From NCBI RefSeq assembly GCF_022179385.1, contig NZ_BPQS01000044.1, forward strand, positions 1 to 39,245: a DNA stretch of 39,245 nucleotides. The letters run 5' to 3'. The notes beneath the pieces are model-generated. The model ran no database searches. It saw nothing but the letters and a program-made list of their open reading frames with translations, and had not been told where the DNA came from. This stretch comes from Methylobacterium longum. Its GTDB lineage: Bacteria; Pseudomonadota; Alphaproteobacteria; Rhizobiales; Beijerinckiaceae. A program made the position numbers and the translations under genes. Below are positions 7,266 through 16,835 of the stretch, piece by piece. Numbering within the stretch: position 1 is the stretch's first letter; each line of letters begins with the position of its first letter.

Positions 7266-9935
7266 TTACGGCTGATCCCGCGTCGTTCCGGCGTCCGCTC
7301 CGCCCTGTACTCGGCACTCGATCTTACCCTCGCTCATCGCCAATTCGATGGACGATACTTTGTCGCCATGGAGAATATGGCCTAGTATTTTCACAGAAAC
7401 GTCCGGTAAAATGGTGCCCGTGATCACGTTGTCGATCATTCGACCCCCCGAGTCGGGGTCGTTGCACATGGAGACGATTTGGGACACTACGGTGTCGTCG
7501 TAGCGGAACCCTGCGCCGTGGTTGTCGCGAATACGGCGTCCGATTCGGTCCAGCTGGAGCCGGACGATGCCTCCGAGCATCTCCGGCGAGAGCGGGAGAT
7601 ACGGGATCGTCACCATCCGACCGAGGAGCGCGGCTGGGAACACTTTGAGGAGTTGCGGACGCAGAGCTGCCGCCATCGCTGCGGGATCGCTCACGTAATC
7701 GGGATCCTGCGCCAGTTGCATGAGGAGATCAGTGCCGACATTCGAAGTCAGGATGATGAGAGTATTTTTGAAGTCAATCCGCCGGCCGGTACCGTCCTCC
7801 ATAACCCCCTTGTCGAAGACCTGAAAGAAGATCTCGTGTACGTCGCCGTGCGCCTTCTCGACCTCGTCGAGGAGGATGACGCTGTAGGGGCGGCGCCGCA
7901 CCGCCTCGGTGAGCCGGCCGCCCTCGCCATAGCCGACGTAGCCGGGCGGGGCGCCCTTGAGCGTCGAGACGGTGTGCGCCTCCTGGAACTCGCTCATGTT
8001 GATGGTGATCATGTTCTGTTCGCCCCCGTAGAGGGCCTCGGCGAGGGCGAGCGCCGTCTCGGTCTTGCCGACGCCGGAGGGGCCGCAGAGCATGAACACG
8101 CCAATTGGCTTGTTCGGGTTCTCGAGCTTGGCCCGGTTGGTCTCGATGCGCTTGGCGATCATCGACAGGCCGTGCGACTGGCCGACCACGCGCTTGTTCA
8201 GGATTGCGGGCAGGCGGAGCACGGTCTCGATCTCGTCGCGCACCATCCGACCGACCGGAATGCCGGTCCAATCGGAGACGACCGAGGCCACCGCCTGCTC
8301 GTCGACATGGGCGTAGATCATGCGCCCTTCCGGATCGATCGCGGCGAGGGCCTCGGAGCGGTCGCGCAGCGTGTCGCGCTGCGTCTGCACGTCAGGCTCC
8401 GCGCGGCCGAGGGCCTCGCGCAACGCCCGGATTTCGTCGACGAGGCTGCGCTCGGATGACCATTTCCCGTCGAGCTCCGTCAGCTTGGTTCGCGTCGCCA
8501 CTAATTCAGCGTCGATCTCGCCGACACGCTCCTCGTCCGCCATGTTGAGGTCGCGGTCCGCGATCAGGGCCGCGCGCTCAGATTCCAGGGCGGCGATGCC
8601 CACCCGCGCGTCCTCGATGGCCGCCGGGGTCGCGCTCTGGCTGATTGCGACGCGGGCGCAGGCCGTGTCGAGCAGGCTCACCGCTTTGTCGGGAAGCTGG
8701 CGGGCGGGGATGTAACGGTGCGAGAACTCGACGGCGGCCACCACTGCCCGGTCGGAGATGCGGACGCCGTGGTGCTTCTCCATCGGCGCCAGCAGGCCGC
8801 GCACCATGTCGCAGCAGCGGGCTACATCGGGCTCGCCGATCTGGATTGCCTGGAACCGGCGCGTGAGGGCGGGGTCCTTCTCGAAATACTGGCGGTACTC
8901 CGCCCAGGTCGTCGCCGCGATCGTCTTGAGTGTGCCCCGGGCGAGCGCAGGCTTGAGCAGGTTGGCCGCGTCCCCCGTGCCGGCGGCGCCGCCAGCCCCG
9001 ATCAGGGTGTGGGCCTCGTCGATGAAAAGGATGATCGGCTGAGGGGAGGATTGCACCTCGTCAATGACTGAGCGGAGCCGCTGCTCGAATTCGCCCTTCA
9101 TCGATGCCCCGGCCTGCATCAGCCCGATATCGAGGGCGCAGAGCCGCACGCCCCTAAGCGAGGGCGGCACGTCGCCCGAGGCGATCCGCTGGGCAAACCC
9201 CTCCACCACGGCGGTCTTGCCGACGCCGGCCTCGCCCGTGAGGATCGGGTTGTTCTGGCGGCGGCGCATCAGCACGTCGACGAGCTGCCGGATCTCCTCG
9301 TCGCGTCCCCGGATCGGGTCCATCTCGCCGCTCGCGGCGCGGGCGGTGAGGTCCTGCGAAAAGCGATCAAGCGCTGTCTTGCCGTTCGCCGCGCCGGAGG
9401 CCGCCCCTGGCGTCCCGGCCGCGACAACGCCCGAGCCGTCCATGGGCCGCAGGGTTTCCTCGTCCGACCGGCCCCAGAGGCCCCGGTGCTCTGCGCTGAG
9501 CGCCTCGACCGGGATCTTGGCGAATTCCTGCGAGAGGGCGAGGAAGGCGCGGCGCAGCTCTGGGGCCTTCAGCCCGGCCACCAAGATGTGGCCGGTGCGG
9601 ATCTGCGTCTCACCGAAGAACAGGGTCGCGTAGTGCCACCCCCGGTCGAGCAGGTCGACCACGGCGTTGGAGATGCCCGGCATCTCGGTTTCGTTGCGGC
9701 GCAGGCCGGAGACCGCTCGCTCGATCTCGCCGAGCAGCCGCGCCCGGTCGAGCTTGTAGGCATCCGCGGTCAGGGCGATGTCGGTCCCGCTGCCCTGCAG
9801 CAGGTGGAGCAGCCAGTGGCCGAGTTCGACATTCCGGTTGCCGGCCCCCTTGGCGTGGCGCAAGGCCTGGAAAAAGGCTTCGTAGCCGACGCGGTTGAGT
9901 TTGCCGGTGACAGTCTCAAGACTGATGTCGGCCAT
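7266..9935 (-). CDS. clpV: ClpV/TssH, T6SS sheath-recycling AAA+ ATPase
   Basis: This 889-residue Hsp100 protein disassembles the contracted TssB/TssC sheath using ATP in the cytoplasm. The Clp N-terminal double repeat covers residues ~8-150. The first AAA module has Walker A GEAGVGKT (234-241) and Walker B ILFIDEAHTL. A middle coiled-coil region follows. The second AAA module has GPSGVGKT (618-625) and VILLDEVEKAH, with the C-terminal D2-small domain at the end. Both ATPase sites look intact. I chose ATG 9933-9935 (MADISLETV) because it has AGGGGG upstream; an ATG at 9959 would add eight residues. The start overlaps the end of tssG by 20 bp, so the two are translationally coupled. It is the last structural gene before the cargo block. 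Confidence 0.97.
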   Translation of the reverse strand: MADISLETVTGKLNRVGYEAFFQALRHAKGAGNRNVELGHWLLHLLQGSGTDIALTADAYKLDRARLLGEIERAVSGLRRNETEMPGISNAVVDLLDRGWHYATLFFGETQIRTGHILVAGLKAPELRRAFLALSQEFAKIPVEALSAEHRGLWGRSDEETLRPMDGSGVVAAGTPGAASGAANGKTALDRFSQDLTARAASGEMDPIRGRDEEIRQLVDVLMRRRQNNPILTGEAGVGKTAVVEGFAQRIASGDVPPSLRGVRLCALDIGLMQAGASMKGEFEQRLRSVIDEVQSSPQPIILFIDEAHTLIGAGGAAGTGDAANLLKPALARGTLKTIAATTWAEYRQYFEKDPALTRRFQAIQIGEPDVARCCDMVRGLLAPMEKHHGVRISDRAVVAAVEFSHRYIPARQLPDKAVSLLDTACARVAISQSATPAAIEDARVGIAALESERAALIADRDLNMADEERVGEIDAELVATRTKLTELDGKWSSERSLVDEIRALREALGRAEPDVQTQRDTLRDRSEALAAIDPEGRMIYAHVDEQAVASVVSDWTGIPVGRMVRDEIETVLRLPAILNKRVVGQSHGLSMIAKRIETNRAKLENPNKPIGVFMLCGPSGVGKTETALALAEALYGGEQNMITINMSEFQEAHTVSTLKGAPPGYVGYGEGGRLTEAVRRRPYSVILLDEVEKAHGDVHEIFFQVFDKGVMEDGTGRRIDFKNTLIILTSNVGTDLLMQLAQDPDYVSDPAAMAAALRPQLLKVFPAALLGRMVTIPYLPLSPEMLGGIVRLQLDRIGRRIRDNHGAGFRYDDTVVSQIVSMCNDPDSGGRMIDNVITGTILPDVSVKILGHILHGDKVSSIELAMSEGKIECRVQGGADAGTTRDQP

Positions 9936-10983
9936 GTCGGTCCCCCTGTGGTTCTGCATCGGCGGGGCGCCGGGCGCGCTCCGCCGGGTTCAACCTCGCA
10001 TCGCAGCGATATCCCTCAGCGTCCGCGTCCTGCGTCCTCACCATCCAGGTGGTGTAGCCGAGCCGCCCCCCTGCCTCCTGGTTGAGCTGGAGCGGGCGTA
10101 CCGCCCGTCTCGGAAGGGCGATCTCCACTTCGCAGTCGATCTCGCTGCCGAGATAGAAGTAGAGAAGGTCCGCCAAAGGCGTACAGAGCGGTCCCGTCGG
10201 CAGGAACGCCTCGAACGCGTCGCGGTCGCGAGCGTAAAGCCGCAGCCGGATCGTGTCCTCAATGCTGAAGACGCTCGCGCCGATCAAGCAATCGACGCCT
10301 AGCCCCGCGAAGGACTTCCCGAGCCGCGTCTGGTCGGCGCGATCGAAGGGCAGGAAGGTGCCCACGAACTCCTCCACTTCGCAGCGGATGCCGAACAAAC
10401 CCTCGACCGCTTGGCGCAACCGCGACGCGGACCGGGCCTTCGGGCCGAGGAGCCCGGCGAAGTTCAGCCTCGCCGCGTCCGAGACCGCATCCTGTCCCCG
10501 GAAGATCTCCGACCCGAGCCCGATCGCGCTGCCGATGTAGTCGACGAAGCGATCCTGATCCGGCCGATCGGCTTGCGCGACCGGCCGAGCATCCGCCCAA
10601 GCTCGGTAGTATAGCTGGAGGAACCGGTGGTTCAGGAGATCGAGGAAACGCGGGAAGCCTGCATGGCCGTTGCTCCACCACCCGTAGGTCTCATCCGTGG
10701 TCTGGAGCGGGAGCGGCCCGTGCGGCCCCAGGAGCCCAAGGAAGCGCACGAACAGGCGCAGGCGCCCCTGCACATCGGTCTCCACGGCTTCGATGGTGGA
10801 GGGGGGGAAGGCCAGGAACGGGTTCTCGCCGAGAGCAAGGTAATCCTGATCGCGGCTGGCGCTGTCGCCGATCCGCGGCATATCCGGAAAGCTGCGCTCG
10901 ATCAGGCGCATCACCCAGAGAAGATCAAACCTGTAGGGTTCCGCCTCTAGGGCCGCGCGGAGGGTCTCGGGCGCGGCGCTCAC
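9916..10983 (-). CDS. tssG: TssG, T6SS baseplate wedge subunit
   Basis: This 355-residue protein belongs to the TssG/ImpH/VasB family. Its hallmarks are the YRFDLLWVMRLIERS start, FLGLLGPHGPLP, a W-W/F-rich stretch (YGWWSN) and RFLDLLNHRFLQLYYRAW, followed by the FAGLLG segment. TssG with two TssF and one TssE makes the baseplate wedge in the cytoplasm. It starts at GTG 10981-10983, and the GTGA overlap with the tssF stop indicates coupling. The C-terminal tail beyond ~335 (RARRPADAEPQGDRHG) is hydrophilic and overlaps the clpV start. Confidence 0.96.
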   Translation of the reverse strand: MSAAPETLRAALEAEPYRFDLLWVMRLIERSFPDMPRIGDSASRDQDYLALGENPFLAFPPSTIEAVETDVQGRLRLFVRFLGLLGPHGPLPLQTTDETYGWWSNGHAGFPRFLDLLNHRFLQLYYRAWADARPVAQADRPDQDRFVDYIGSAIGLGSEIFRGQDAVSDAARLNFAGLLGPKARSASRLRQAVEGLFGIRCEVEEFVGTFLPFDRADQTRLGKSFAGLGVDCLIGASVFSIEDTIRLRLYARDRDAFEAFLPTGPLCTPLADLLYFYLGSEIDCEVEIALPRRAVRPLQLNQEAGGRLGYTTWMVRTQDADAEGYRCDARLNPAERARRPADAEPQGDRHGRHQS

Positions 10984-12941
10984 AGGGGCCGCCTAGCGCC
11001 GACCCGGGGCGGCCAGCGCATGATCTCGCCGCGCTCGACCGTGCAAAGCACCGTCTGCGTAAAGTGGTTTACCCCGGCATATTCGGCGAAGAACCGATCA
11101 AGAATTAGGCCGAGTAGGAAGCAGCCCGTTCCCTCGAACGCCTTCTCCTCCAGCAAGATTGTGATTTCGGTGCCCCGGGCGGTGCCAGTCCCGGTCCGGT
11201 GGCGGAGCCGGCGGTTCACGGCCCGGCTGTCGATGGCCCGCACGCCCCGGATGCGGCGCTCGGTGGAGCCCTGGCTGAGGTCGGCAAACAGCATGAGCAC
11301 CTCACGCAGGGCCTCGGCGCCGCGTCCGGCCCCCCGCGAGACGAGCCCGAGATGGTTGAGGCTCAGGATGTTGATCAGCCGCCACGCCACCGAGCCGGTG
11401 AAGGCGGTCTCGGTGCGGCTGCGCAGGGATGCGACCACGGCCTCGCGTGGGCGGGTCGGTCCGCTCAGGCATATGACCGTCAGGGAGGCGTCGTCGAGGA
11501 AGTGGAAATCGACCAGGCGCTCGCCTACCGGAAGCTGCTCCGGCAGGTGCCGGTTTGAGCAGAGGGCGCGGACGCTGAGTTCAGCGACGCTGCGCTCGTC
11601 GTCGAGGCGATCGGGCTCGACGAGGGACAGGAACACGTCCGTCCCAGCATAATCCGAGACGTATCCGTAGCTTCGCTCGGCGCCCGTCCTCCGGCGCGGG
11701 AGACGGCGGATCGTGTAGGCCAGACCGGGCTCTCTGCCGCCCTCGCGAGAGGCGGCATAGAGCGGCGGAACCGCAATCTTGTGGGACAAACCGGCCCGGT
11801 GGGCGTGGACCTCGAGGACCTGATGAACCTCGAAATCGAGGCTGCGGCTGCGGTCGGGAACGAGGTGGAACTCATGCTGGCGCGCGACTACGGGCACTCT
11901 GTCGAGGGACATCTGGAACAGGTTGACGGCGGGGACCGCGTACAGCGCGAAAGCCTCGGTCTTGACGGCTGCCGGGAGGCGGGCATTCGCCTCGTCGAAC
12001 GTGACGATGATCTCGAAGGTGCGTGCCCGGAGCCGGGGCATGACCGCGGCGAGGCCAGCGACCTCGAAACCGAGGAACTTGCGAGGAAACAGGAAGTAGT
12101 CCCGCAGGAGATCGAAGCCCTCGAAGACCCGCAGGTCGTTCGGGACGAGCGATTCCTCGGCGCCCAAGCCGACCGGCAGGAGGGCGTCCAGGGAACCGGG
12201 GATCACCACGGGGTCGCCGGTCGCGTCGAGGATGCGGAAAAACAGGCCGATGCGGTTCGCGAGCAGCTGCTCCAAGATCGCAGTGGCCTCGGCCTCCGGG
12301 CCGACCAGATAGATCGGAAGGCGCTCAATCCGACAGCCAGCGGCCCAGCTTGCCGGTTCCTGGGTGGCGACCTTGTCGGGCATCTCCTCCTCCCGGCGCG
12401 GCGCGGTGCGGTGGAGGAATTTAAGCCGCAGGCCCGCGACGCATTCTGAGCCCGTTGGGATGCCGAGCGCCTGTAGAGGGCCGGGCGAGGCGAAATACTC
12501 GGCCTGGACGAGCTCAAATGGCCAAATCGTCAGGTCGGCGGTCGTGCTGAATCGGCACGAGATCTGGCGCTGCGCCTCGCGGTAGATAGAGTCGAGATGC
12601 GATCCGGCCGGGATTTGGCGCCCCTCCCGCAGAGCTGCATCGCCAAAGACCGGCTTCACCTGCACCAGCAGCGCAGAGGGTGTCGGGGCCAAGTAGTTCG
12701 GGACGAGTTGTTCGAGCAGGTTGGCGGTGAACTCGGGGAATTCGTGCTTCAGCTTCAGCTGAACGCGGGCGGCCAGGAACGCTGCGCCCTCCAGCATGCC
12801 CAGGATCATGGGATCCGATCGCTCTTCGAGCAACCCGCCAAGGCGCTCGGCGAGATTCGGGAACTCCTCGGCGAATTCCCGGCCCTGCTCCCGCAGAAGG
12901 CCCAGCTCGCGATTGTAGAGGTCGAGGAACTCCTGATTCAT
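10980..12941 (-). CDS. tssF: TssF, T6SS baseplate subunit
   Basis: This 653-residue protein is of full family length. The N-terminus FLDLYNRELGLLREQGREFA and the blocks EEFPNLAERLG, DPMILGMLEGAAFLAARVQL and EFPEFTANLLEQLVPNYLAP are diagnostic of TssF/ImpG/VasA. It is the structural counterpart of phage gp6 and makes the baseplate ring with TssG and TssE. It sits between tssE and tssG with 4-nt overlaps at both ends (ATGA at 12938-12941, GTGA at 10980-10983), so the three are translated as a coupled set. There is no sign of damage. Confidence 0.97.
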   Translation of the reverse strand: MNQEFLDLYNRELGLLREQGREFAEEFPNLAERLGGLLEERSDPMILGMLEGAAFLAARVQLKLKHEFPEFTANLLEQLVPNYLAPTPSALLVQVKPVFGDAALREGRQIPAGSHLDSIYREAQRQISCRFSTTADLTIWPFELVQAEYFASPGPLQALGIPTGSECVAGLRLKFLHRTAPRREEEMPDKVATQEPASWAAGCRIERLPIYLVGPEAEATAILEQLLANRIGLFFRILDATGDPVVIPGSLDALLPVGLGAEESLVPNDLRVFEGFDLLRDYFLFPRKFLGFEVAGLAAVMPRLRARTFEIIVTFDEANARLPAAVKTEAFALYAVPAVNLFQMSLDRVPVVARQHEFHLVPDRSRSLDFEVHQVLEVHAHRAGLSHKIAVPPLYAASREGGREPGLAYTIRRLPRRRTGAERSYGYVSDYAGTDVFLSLVEPDRLDDERSVAELSVRALCSNRHLPEQLPVGERLVDFHFLDDASLTVICLSGPTRPREAVVASLRSRTETAFTGSVAWRLINILSLNHLGLVSRGAGRGAEALREVLMLFADLSQGSTERRIRGVRAIDSRAVNRRLRHRTGTGTARGTEITILLEEKAFEGTGCFLLGLILDRFFAEYAGVNHFTQTVLCTVERGEIMRWPPRVGARRPL

Positions 12942-13516
12942 CGGCGCTGGACCAGGATCTTGCCGGTATCCCGCTCAAGGTCGGCGAAGAACGTCACCGG
13001 GACGTTCAGCGGGTCGCAATCGAGATCCGCCGAGACGATGAAGCGGATCCGAAGCATGTCGGCCTCGACGCGCTCATCGCAGACGCATCGGATCGAGTCG
13101 CGAGCCAAGCGCGGCTCGAACATCGAGAGGGCCGCCGCCAGCTCCGCGCCGATCTGGGTGATCGTTCCCTTGTCGATCGAACGATGGGCCAAGTCGGGGA
13201 ACCCAAAATTTAGGATCGAACTATGGATCTGGGGGAAAGCCGTGAGATCGGTGCCACCTGCGAAATTGACGGCGTTGAGCAGGGTTCCGAGATCGCGACA
13301 CACGCTCTGAAGCAACTCGGCATCTGACACGACCCCGGCCACGGTGGACTTACGGCCGACGATCGGGCGCAGCTGGTCCGCATCCGAGGCCAGAGCCTCG
13401 TAGCCTCGGTCGCGATCCTGGAAGGCGGTGCGGAACACATCCACAACTGAGGATCGGACACGGACCGCCACCTTTAGTTCCTCGATCTGCGATATCCAGC
13501 TCTCGACCAGCGACAT
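12938..13516 (-). CDS. tssE: TssE, gp25-like baseplate protein
   Basis: This 192-residue protein has a gp25-like domain, with LLNAVNFAGGTDLTAFPQIH, NFGFPDLAHRSI and, near the end, FEPRL and a strand-rich region (RIRFIVSADL). TssE nucleates sheath assembly on the baseplate. The LNFGFPDL motif and the FEPRL motif, which pairs with the sheath handshake domain, are present. The N-terminal ~60 residues are longer than in minimal homologues. The gene lies 81 bp downstream of hcp and overlaps tssF by 4 nt. Confidence 0.94.
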   Translation of the reverse strand: MSLVESWISQIEELKVAVRVRSSVVDVFRTAFQDRDRGYEALASDADQLRPIVGRKSTVAGVVSDAELLQSVCRDLGTLLNAVNFAGGTDLTAFPQIHSSILNFGFPDLAHRSIDKGTITQIGAELAAALSMFEPRLARDSIRCVCDERVEADMLRIRFIVSADLDCDPLNVPVTFFADLERDTGKILVQRR

Positions 13517-13597
13517 GCCTGCACGACGGCCGGAAACGTCCTACCCTCGCATCACACGTGAGACGCGAGGGGCCGACGCGCCTCCGGGGGCCCAACC

Positions 13598-14083
13598 TCA
13601 CTCGGAGGCCTCGGCGATGTCCCAGATCACCTTGACGTCGCCATCGGCGCTGCCGTCCGGCTTCTGCGGCTTGTAGATGTAGGTAAACTTGCGGAAGTTT
13701 AAGGACACGTTCTCAGTTAACCGATCCTCGCCGCCGGACCCACCAACCGAGACGCTGGTGATAATGATCTGTTCCATGTCGATGGTAATGTATTCGACCG
13801 GCTTCTCGCCAGCCTTACGGACGGTGAGCGTTCCCTTGCTGATGGCCTTGCCGTTGCAGAGGAACTTGAACAGGGTCGGAGAGGCGCGATCAACGTATTT
13901 CGTCAGACTGATGTCCTGGACGGCCACCTTGCCTGCGCCGGAGCCGGAGCCCATGTGGGAGGTGCCGGACTGCGAGCCGCCCCAGCTCCAGGCAAGAATG
14001 TCCATCGACTTCTTACTTTTCTGATCCTTGTCCTGAGTCTCTCCTTCAATGCCTTCCAGCTTGAGGAACATGTCGACAGCCAT
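13598..14083 (-). CDS. hcp: Hcp/TssD, T6SS inner tube protein
   Basis: This 161-residue protein starts MAVDMFLKLEGIEGETQDKD and has SMDILAWSWG, the extended Gly/Ser loop around SHMGSGSGAGK, VQDISLTKYVDRASPTLF and the FTYIYKPQKPDG end. This is the Hcp fold that stacks as hexameric rings to form the expelled tube. An excellent ribosome binding site (GAGGGAGAG) lies 8 nt before ATG, as expected for a highly made protein. It is separated from tssC by 362 bp with stem-loops, which suggests its own expression control. There is no C-terminal effector extension. Confidence 0.97.
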   Translation of the reverse strand: MAVDMFLKLEGIEGETQDKDQKSKKSMDILAWSWGGSQSGTSHMGSGSGAGKVAVQDISLTKYVDRASPTLFKFLCNGKAISKGTLTVRKAGEKPVEYITIDMEQIIITSVSVGGSGGEDRLTENVSLNFRKFTYIYKPQKPDGSADGDVKVIWDIAEASE

Positions 14084-14445
14084 AGCAAATCTCTCCCTCT
14101 TTTAGTGTCTACAGAAGCAATGCCGCCCTATCGAGATACGTGATCCTGGAGGACGGCTGCACTTTTATTGACGGGGCGCAAAACGATTGCGCCTATCCGC
14201 CAAGAGTCGAACGATGCCCGCAATTTCGGCGGCACGAGTGACTTCGCGGTCTTCGGTTCGTAGTACTGACTGCCGTGAGAACGCTCTGTGCGGGCTTAGA
14301 GCGCGCTCTCGCGGCGGGAGGAGTGGGATGGTGCCGGGTGGCACTCGATAGTGCCTCGTCTCCGATTGCTCTCGTCAGCGAGAGGAGAGCGCGCCGCGTC
14401 TCCCAGTCCGCCCCACCCAGAAGAGAGTCTACCACCTTGCCAGTC
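14084..14445 (-). other. tssC-hcp intergenic region with two perfect stem-loops
   Basis: No gene is supported here; an open minus frame at 14193-14435 has no recognisable domain. Two inverted repeats stand out: GGCGCAA-AACGA-TTGCGCC (7-bp stem, 14175-14193) and CTCTCG-TCAG-CGAGAG (6-bp stem, 14369-14384). Neither is followed by a T run in either direction, so they do not look like intrinsic terminators. As mRNA hairpins they could protect or process the hcp message. A separate hcp promoter is likely in this gap, but I see no clear consensus boxes. Confidence 0.5.
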
Positions 14446-15957
14446 TCAAGACTTCGGAACCGGAAGACGCGAGACGAGGCTCATGCCGACGTCCATTCCC
14501 TCAAGCTGGAAGTGGGGCCGCAGGTAAAATCGAGCCGCGTAATAACCGGGGTTCTCCTCGTTCTCGAAAATTTCGACCTTCGCGGCCGCCAGCGGCTTGC
14601 TTGCCTTGACCTTCTCAGACGAATTGACAGGATCGCCGTCTACGTATTGCACGATCCAATCCTGCAACCAGCGCGTCAGCTGATCCTTCTCCATCGTCGA
14701 GCCCACCTTATCGCGCACCATGCACTTCAAGTAATGCGCGAAGCGGCTGACTGCGAACATGTAAGGCAGGCGCGAGGACAGGTTGTCGGACGCTGTTGCC
14801 TCCACGCCCTTCTCGCCGAAGAAGCTCTTCGGTTTGTATAAGGACTGTGCTCCGATAAAGGCGGCCTTGTCCGTATTTTTCCGGTGGATCAGCGGGATCA
14901 GACCGGCCTTGGCCAGTTCCGCCTCGCGCCGGTCGCTGATCGCGAGCTCGGTCGGGCACTTCAGGTCAACGCCCCCGTCATCGGTGGGGAACGTGTGGGT
15001 CGGCAGGTTCATGACCTCGCCGCCGGACTGGACACCACGAATGCGGACCGTCCACCCGCAATCCTTGTAGGCGCGGTTGATGTTCACGGCCATGGCGTAG
15101 GCCGCGTTCATCCAGGCGTACTTGTCGCCTTGGTGTCCGTCTGTATCCTCCTCGAAGGCGAATTCCTCGACCGGCTCGGTCTTTGCGCCATAGGGGACAC
15201 GCGATAGTACGCGGGGCAGGCAGAGGCCCATGTATCGCGAGTCCTGGGCATCGCGCAGGGACTTCCAGGCCGCGTAGTCCGGCGTGTCGAAGATCTTGCC
15301 GATATCGCGGGGGTTGGCCAGTTCCGTGTAGCTATCCATGCCTAGTAGCGTCGGGTCGGCGGCCGCGAAGAACGGGGCGTGAGCGGCGGCGGCGACCTTG
15401 CTCAGGTCACGCAGCAACGACACGTCCGTCGGCTGATGATTGAAGTAGTAGTCCCCAATCAGGCATCCGAACGGCTCGCCGCCGAGCTGGCCGAACTCGG
15501 CTTCGTAGACCTGCTTGAACAGCGGGCTCTGGTCCCACCGCGCGCCTGGATACTGGCGCAACTCGCGGTACAGCTCGGTCTTTGAGGCGTTCAGCACGCG
15601 AATCTTCAGCGTGGCGTCCGTTTCGGAATTCATCACAAGGTAGTTGAGCCCACGCCAGGCGCTCTCGATGCGCTGGAACTCGTCGGCATGCAGGATCTCG
15701 TTGACCTGCGCCGTGAGCTTCTGATCCAGCCGGGCGATCATTTCCTCAATCGTGTCGAGGACGTCGCTCTTCACGACATCCGCGTTCGACAGCGCCTGGT
15801 TGATCAGCGTGACGACGGCGCTTTCCACCTCCGTCTGGGCTCGGTCGTTGCGCGGCTTGAAGCTCTGCTTCAGCAGATCCGAGAACTCTCCAAGGCCACC
15901 GGGTTGCACGGTGGTCTGGTCTTGCCGCTGCTCCAGGCCGGCTGTTCCTGCTGACAT
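14446..15957 (-). CDS. tssC: TssC/VipB, large sheath subunit
   Basis: This 503-residue protein has the diagnostic blocks DEFQRIESAWRGLNYLV, EFGQLGGEPFGCLIGDYYF, LANPRDIGKIF, RVLSRVPYG and the C-terminal FYLRPHFQLEGMDVGMSLVS. It pairs with TssB to build the contractile sheath around the Hcp tube. It lies 100 bp downstream of tssB and has the usual length. The N-terminal ~40 residues, rich in Q and G, form the linker used in sheath cross-connection. There is no damage. Confidence 0.97.
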   Translation of the reverse strand: MSAGTAGLEQRQDQTTVQPGGLGEFSDLLKQSFKPRNDRAQTEVESAVVTLINQALSNADVVKSDVLDTIEEMIARLDQKLTAQVNEILHADEFQRIESAWRGLNYLVMNSETDATLKIRVLNASKTELYRELRQYPGARWDQSPLFKQVYEAEFGQLGGEPFGCLIGDYYFNHQPTDVSLLRDLSKVAAAAHAPFFAAADPTLLGMDSYTELANPRDIGKIFDTPDYAAWKSLRDAQDSRYMGLCLPRVLSRVPYGAKTEPVEEFAFEEDTDGHQGDKYAWMNAAYAMAVNINRAYKDCGWTVRIRGVQSGGEVMNLPTHTFPTDDGGVDLKCPTELAISDRREAELAKAGLIPLIHRKNTDKAAFIGAQSLYKPKSFFGEKGVEATASDNLSSRLPYMFAVSRFAHYLKCMVRDKVGSTMEKDQLTRWLQDWIVQYVDGDPVNSSEKVKASKPLAAAKVEIFENEENPGYYAARFYLRPHFQLEGMDVGMSLVSRLPVPKS

Positions 15958-16057
15958 GGTCGCCTCTCGTTACCCAAGTGATGTATACCGGCTCGCAGGC
16001 TCGCAATCGAACCTGCAGTGCGAACTCGCCCTGCGGGCTGCGCGCAATTCGTTCCCG

Positions 16058-16588
16058 CTACTCGGACGCGTCGTCCTGCGGCGCCGGCTTCGCCGAGGTG
16101 GCCACTTGGAGCAACGCGCTCATCTGAGCCGGGTCTTTCAGCAACGCCTGGATCTGATCACTCGCGGCGGTCTTGCCATCCATGTATCTCAGCAGGTTTG
16201 CGAGCTGTTCACGGGCCTTCAGGATCTCGGCCAGGGGCTCGACCTGCCGGGCAATCGCGCCGGGCGTAAAGTCTTCCATCTTGTTGAAGCGCAGCTTGAC
16301 GGAGAGCTTCTCGTCCTTGTCATCCGACAGCATGTTCGAGACCCGAAACGTCGCGCCCGGCTGGATCGCAGCCATGCGACGCTCGAAATTGTCCATATCG
16401 AATTCGACGAACTTGCGCTCCCCGACCTTCTCCTTCTCCACGCCGGGATCGTTCCCGGATAGGTCGGCGAGAACGCCCATGACGAAGGGCAATTCGATAT
16501 TCTTCTCGGCGTCGTACGGATCCTCATAGGTAATGTGGACACGCGGCGGCCGGTTGCGCTTGATGAATTTCTGACTTGAATCGGACAT
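16058..16588 (-). CDS. tssB: TssB/VipA, small sheath subunit
   Basis: This 176-residue protein has SSQKFIKRNRPPRVHITYED, the ELPFVMGVLADLSG block and KFVEFDMDNFERRMAAIQP, which are diagnostic of TssB. The C-terminal helix that TssC and ClpV contact is present (LLRYMDGKTAASDQIQALL), followed by a short acidic tail. Residues beyond ~150 extend slightly past the minimal family. A 247-bp gap upstream separates it from tssA and carries a candidate promoter, so tssB may start its own transcript. Confidence 0.96.
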   Translation of the reverse strand: MSDSSQKFIKRNRPPRVHITYEDPYDAEKNIELPFVMGVLADLSGNDPGVEKEKVGERKFVEFDMDNFERRMAAIQPGATFRVSNMLSDDKDEKLSVKLRFNKMEDFTPGAIARQVEPLAEILKAREQLANLLRYMDGKTAASDQIQALLKDPAQMSALLQVATSAKPAPQDDASE

Positions 16589-16783
16589 TCCGATCTCCTG
16601 TCCCTTCTGTAGCCCACGTCGTGAACCTTGAAAAACTCTACAATCGTGCCGACAACTTGCCGGAAGAAAAGTACGTATTTCGCACGGACTTGAGCTTCAC
16701 AGAGTATGCGGATGGCACACGGACGTCATGCAATCTTGCTTAGTCTCTTATTTTTTCACCTACGCAGCGCACTCTGAAGAAGT

Positions 16784-16812
16784 GATAAAATCCAGTCCTG
16801 TTACGATGTCAA
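16784..16812 (-). promoter_or_regulatory. Candidate sigma70-type promoter upstream of tssB
   Basis: On the minus strand a perfect TTGACA (16807-16812) is followed after 17 nt by TTTATC (16784-16789), an ideal spacing with a weak -10 box. An inverted repeat TCGTTC-CTC-GAACGA (16818-16832) abuts the -35 box and could be an operator or the tail of the tssA message. The tssB start is ~200 nt downstream. The whole 247-bp gap is more AT-rich than its surroundings. Confidence 0.4.
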
Positions 16813-16835
16813 GCTTGTCGTTCCTCGAACGAACA

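Noticed and set aside
14193..14435. An 80-codon minus ORF between tssC and hcp
   Set aside because: Arg/Ser/Pro-rich composition with no ribosome binding site or homology; it looks like out-of-frame GC-rich sequence.
16713..16732. A sigma54 promoter (TGGCAC...TGCA) in the tssA-tssB gap
   Set aside because: The distance between GG and GC is four bases too long and it points along the plus strand, away from tssB.
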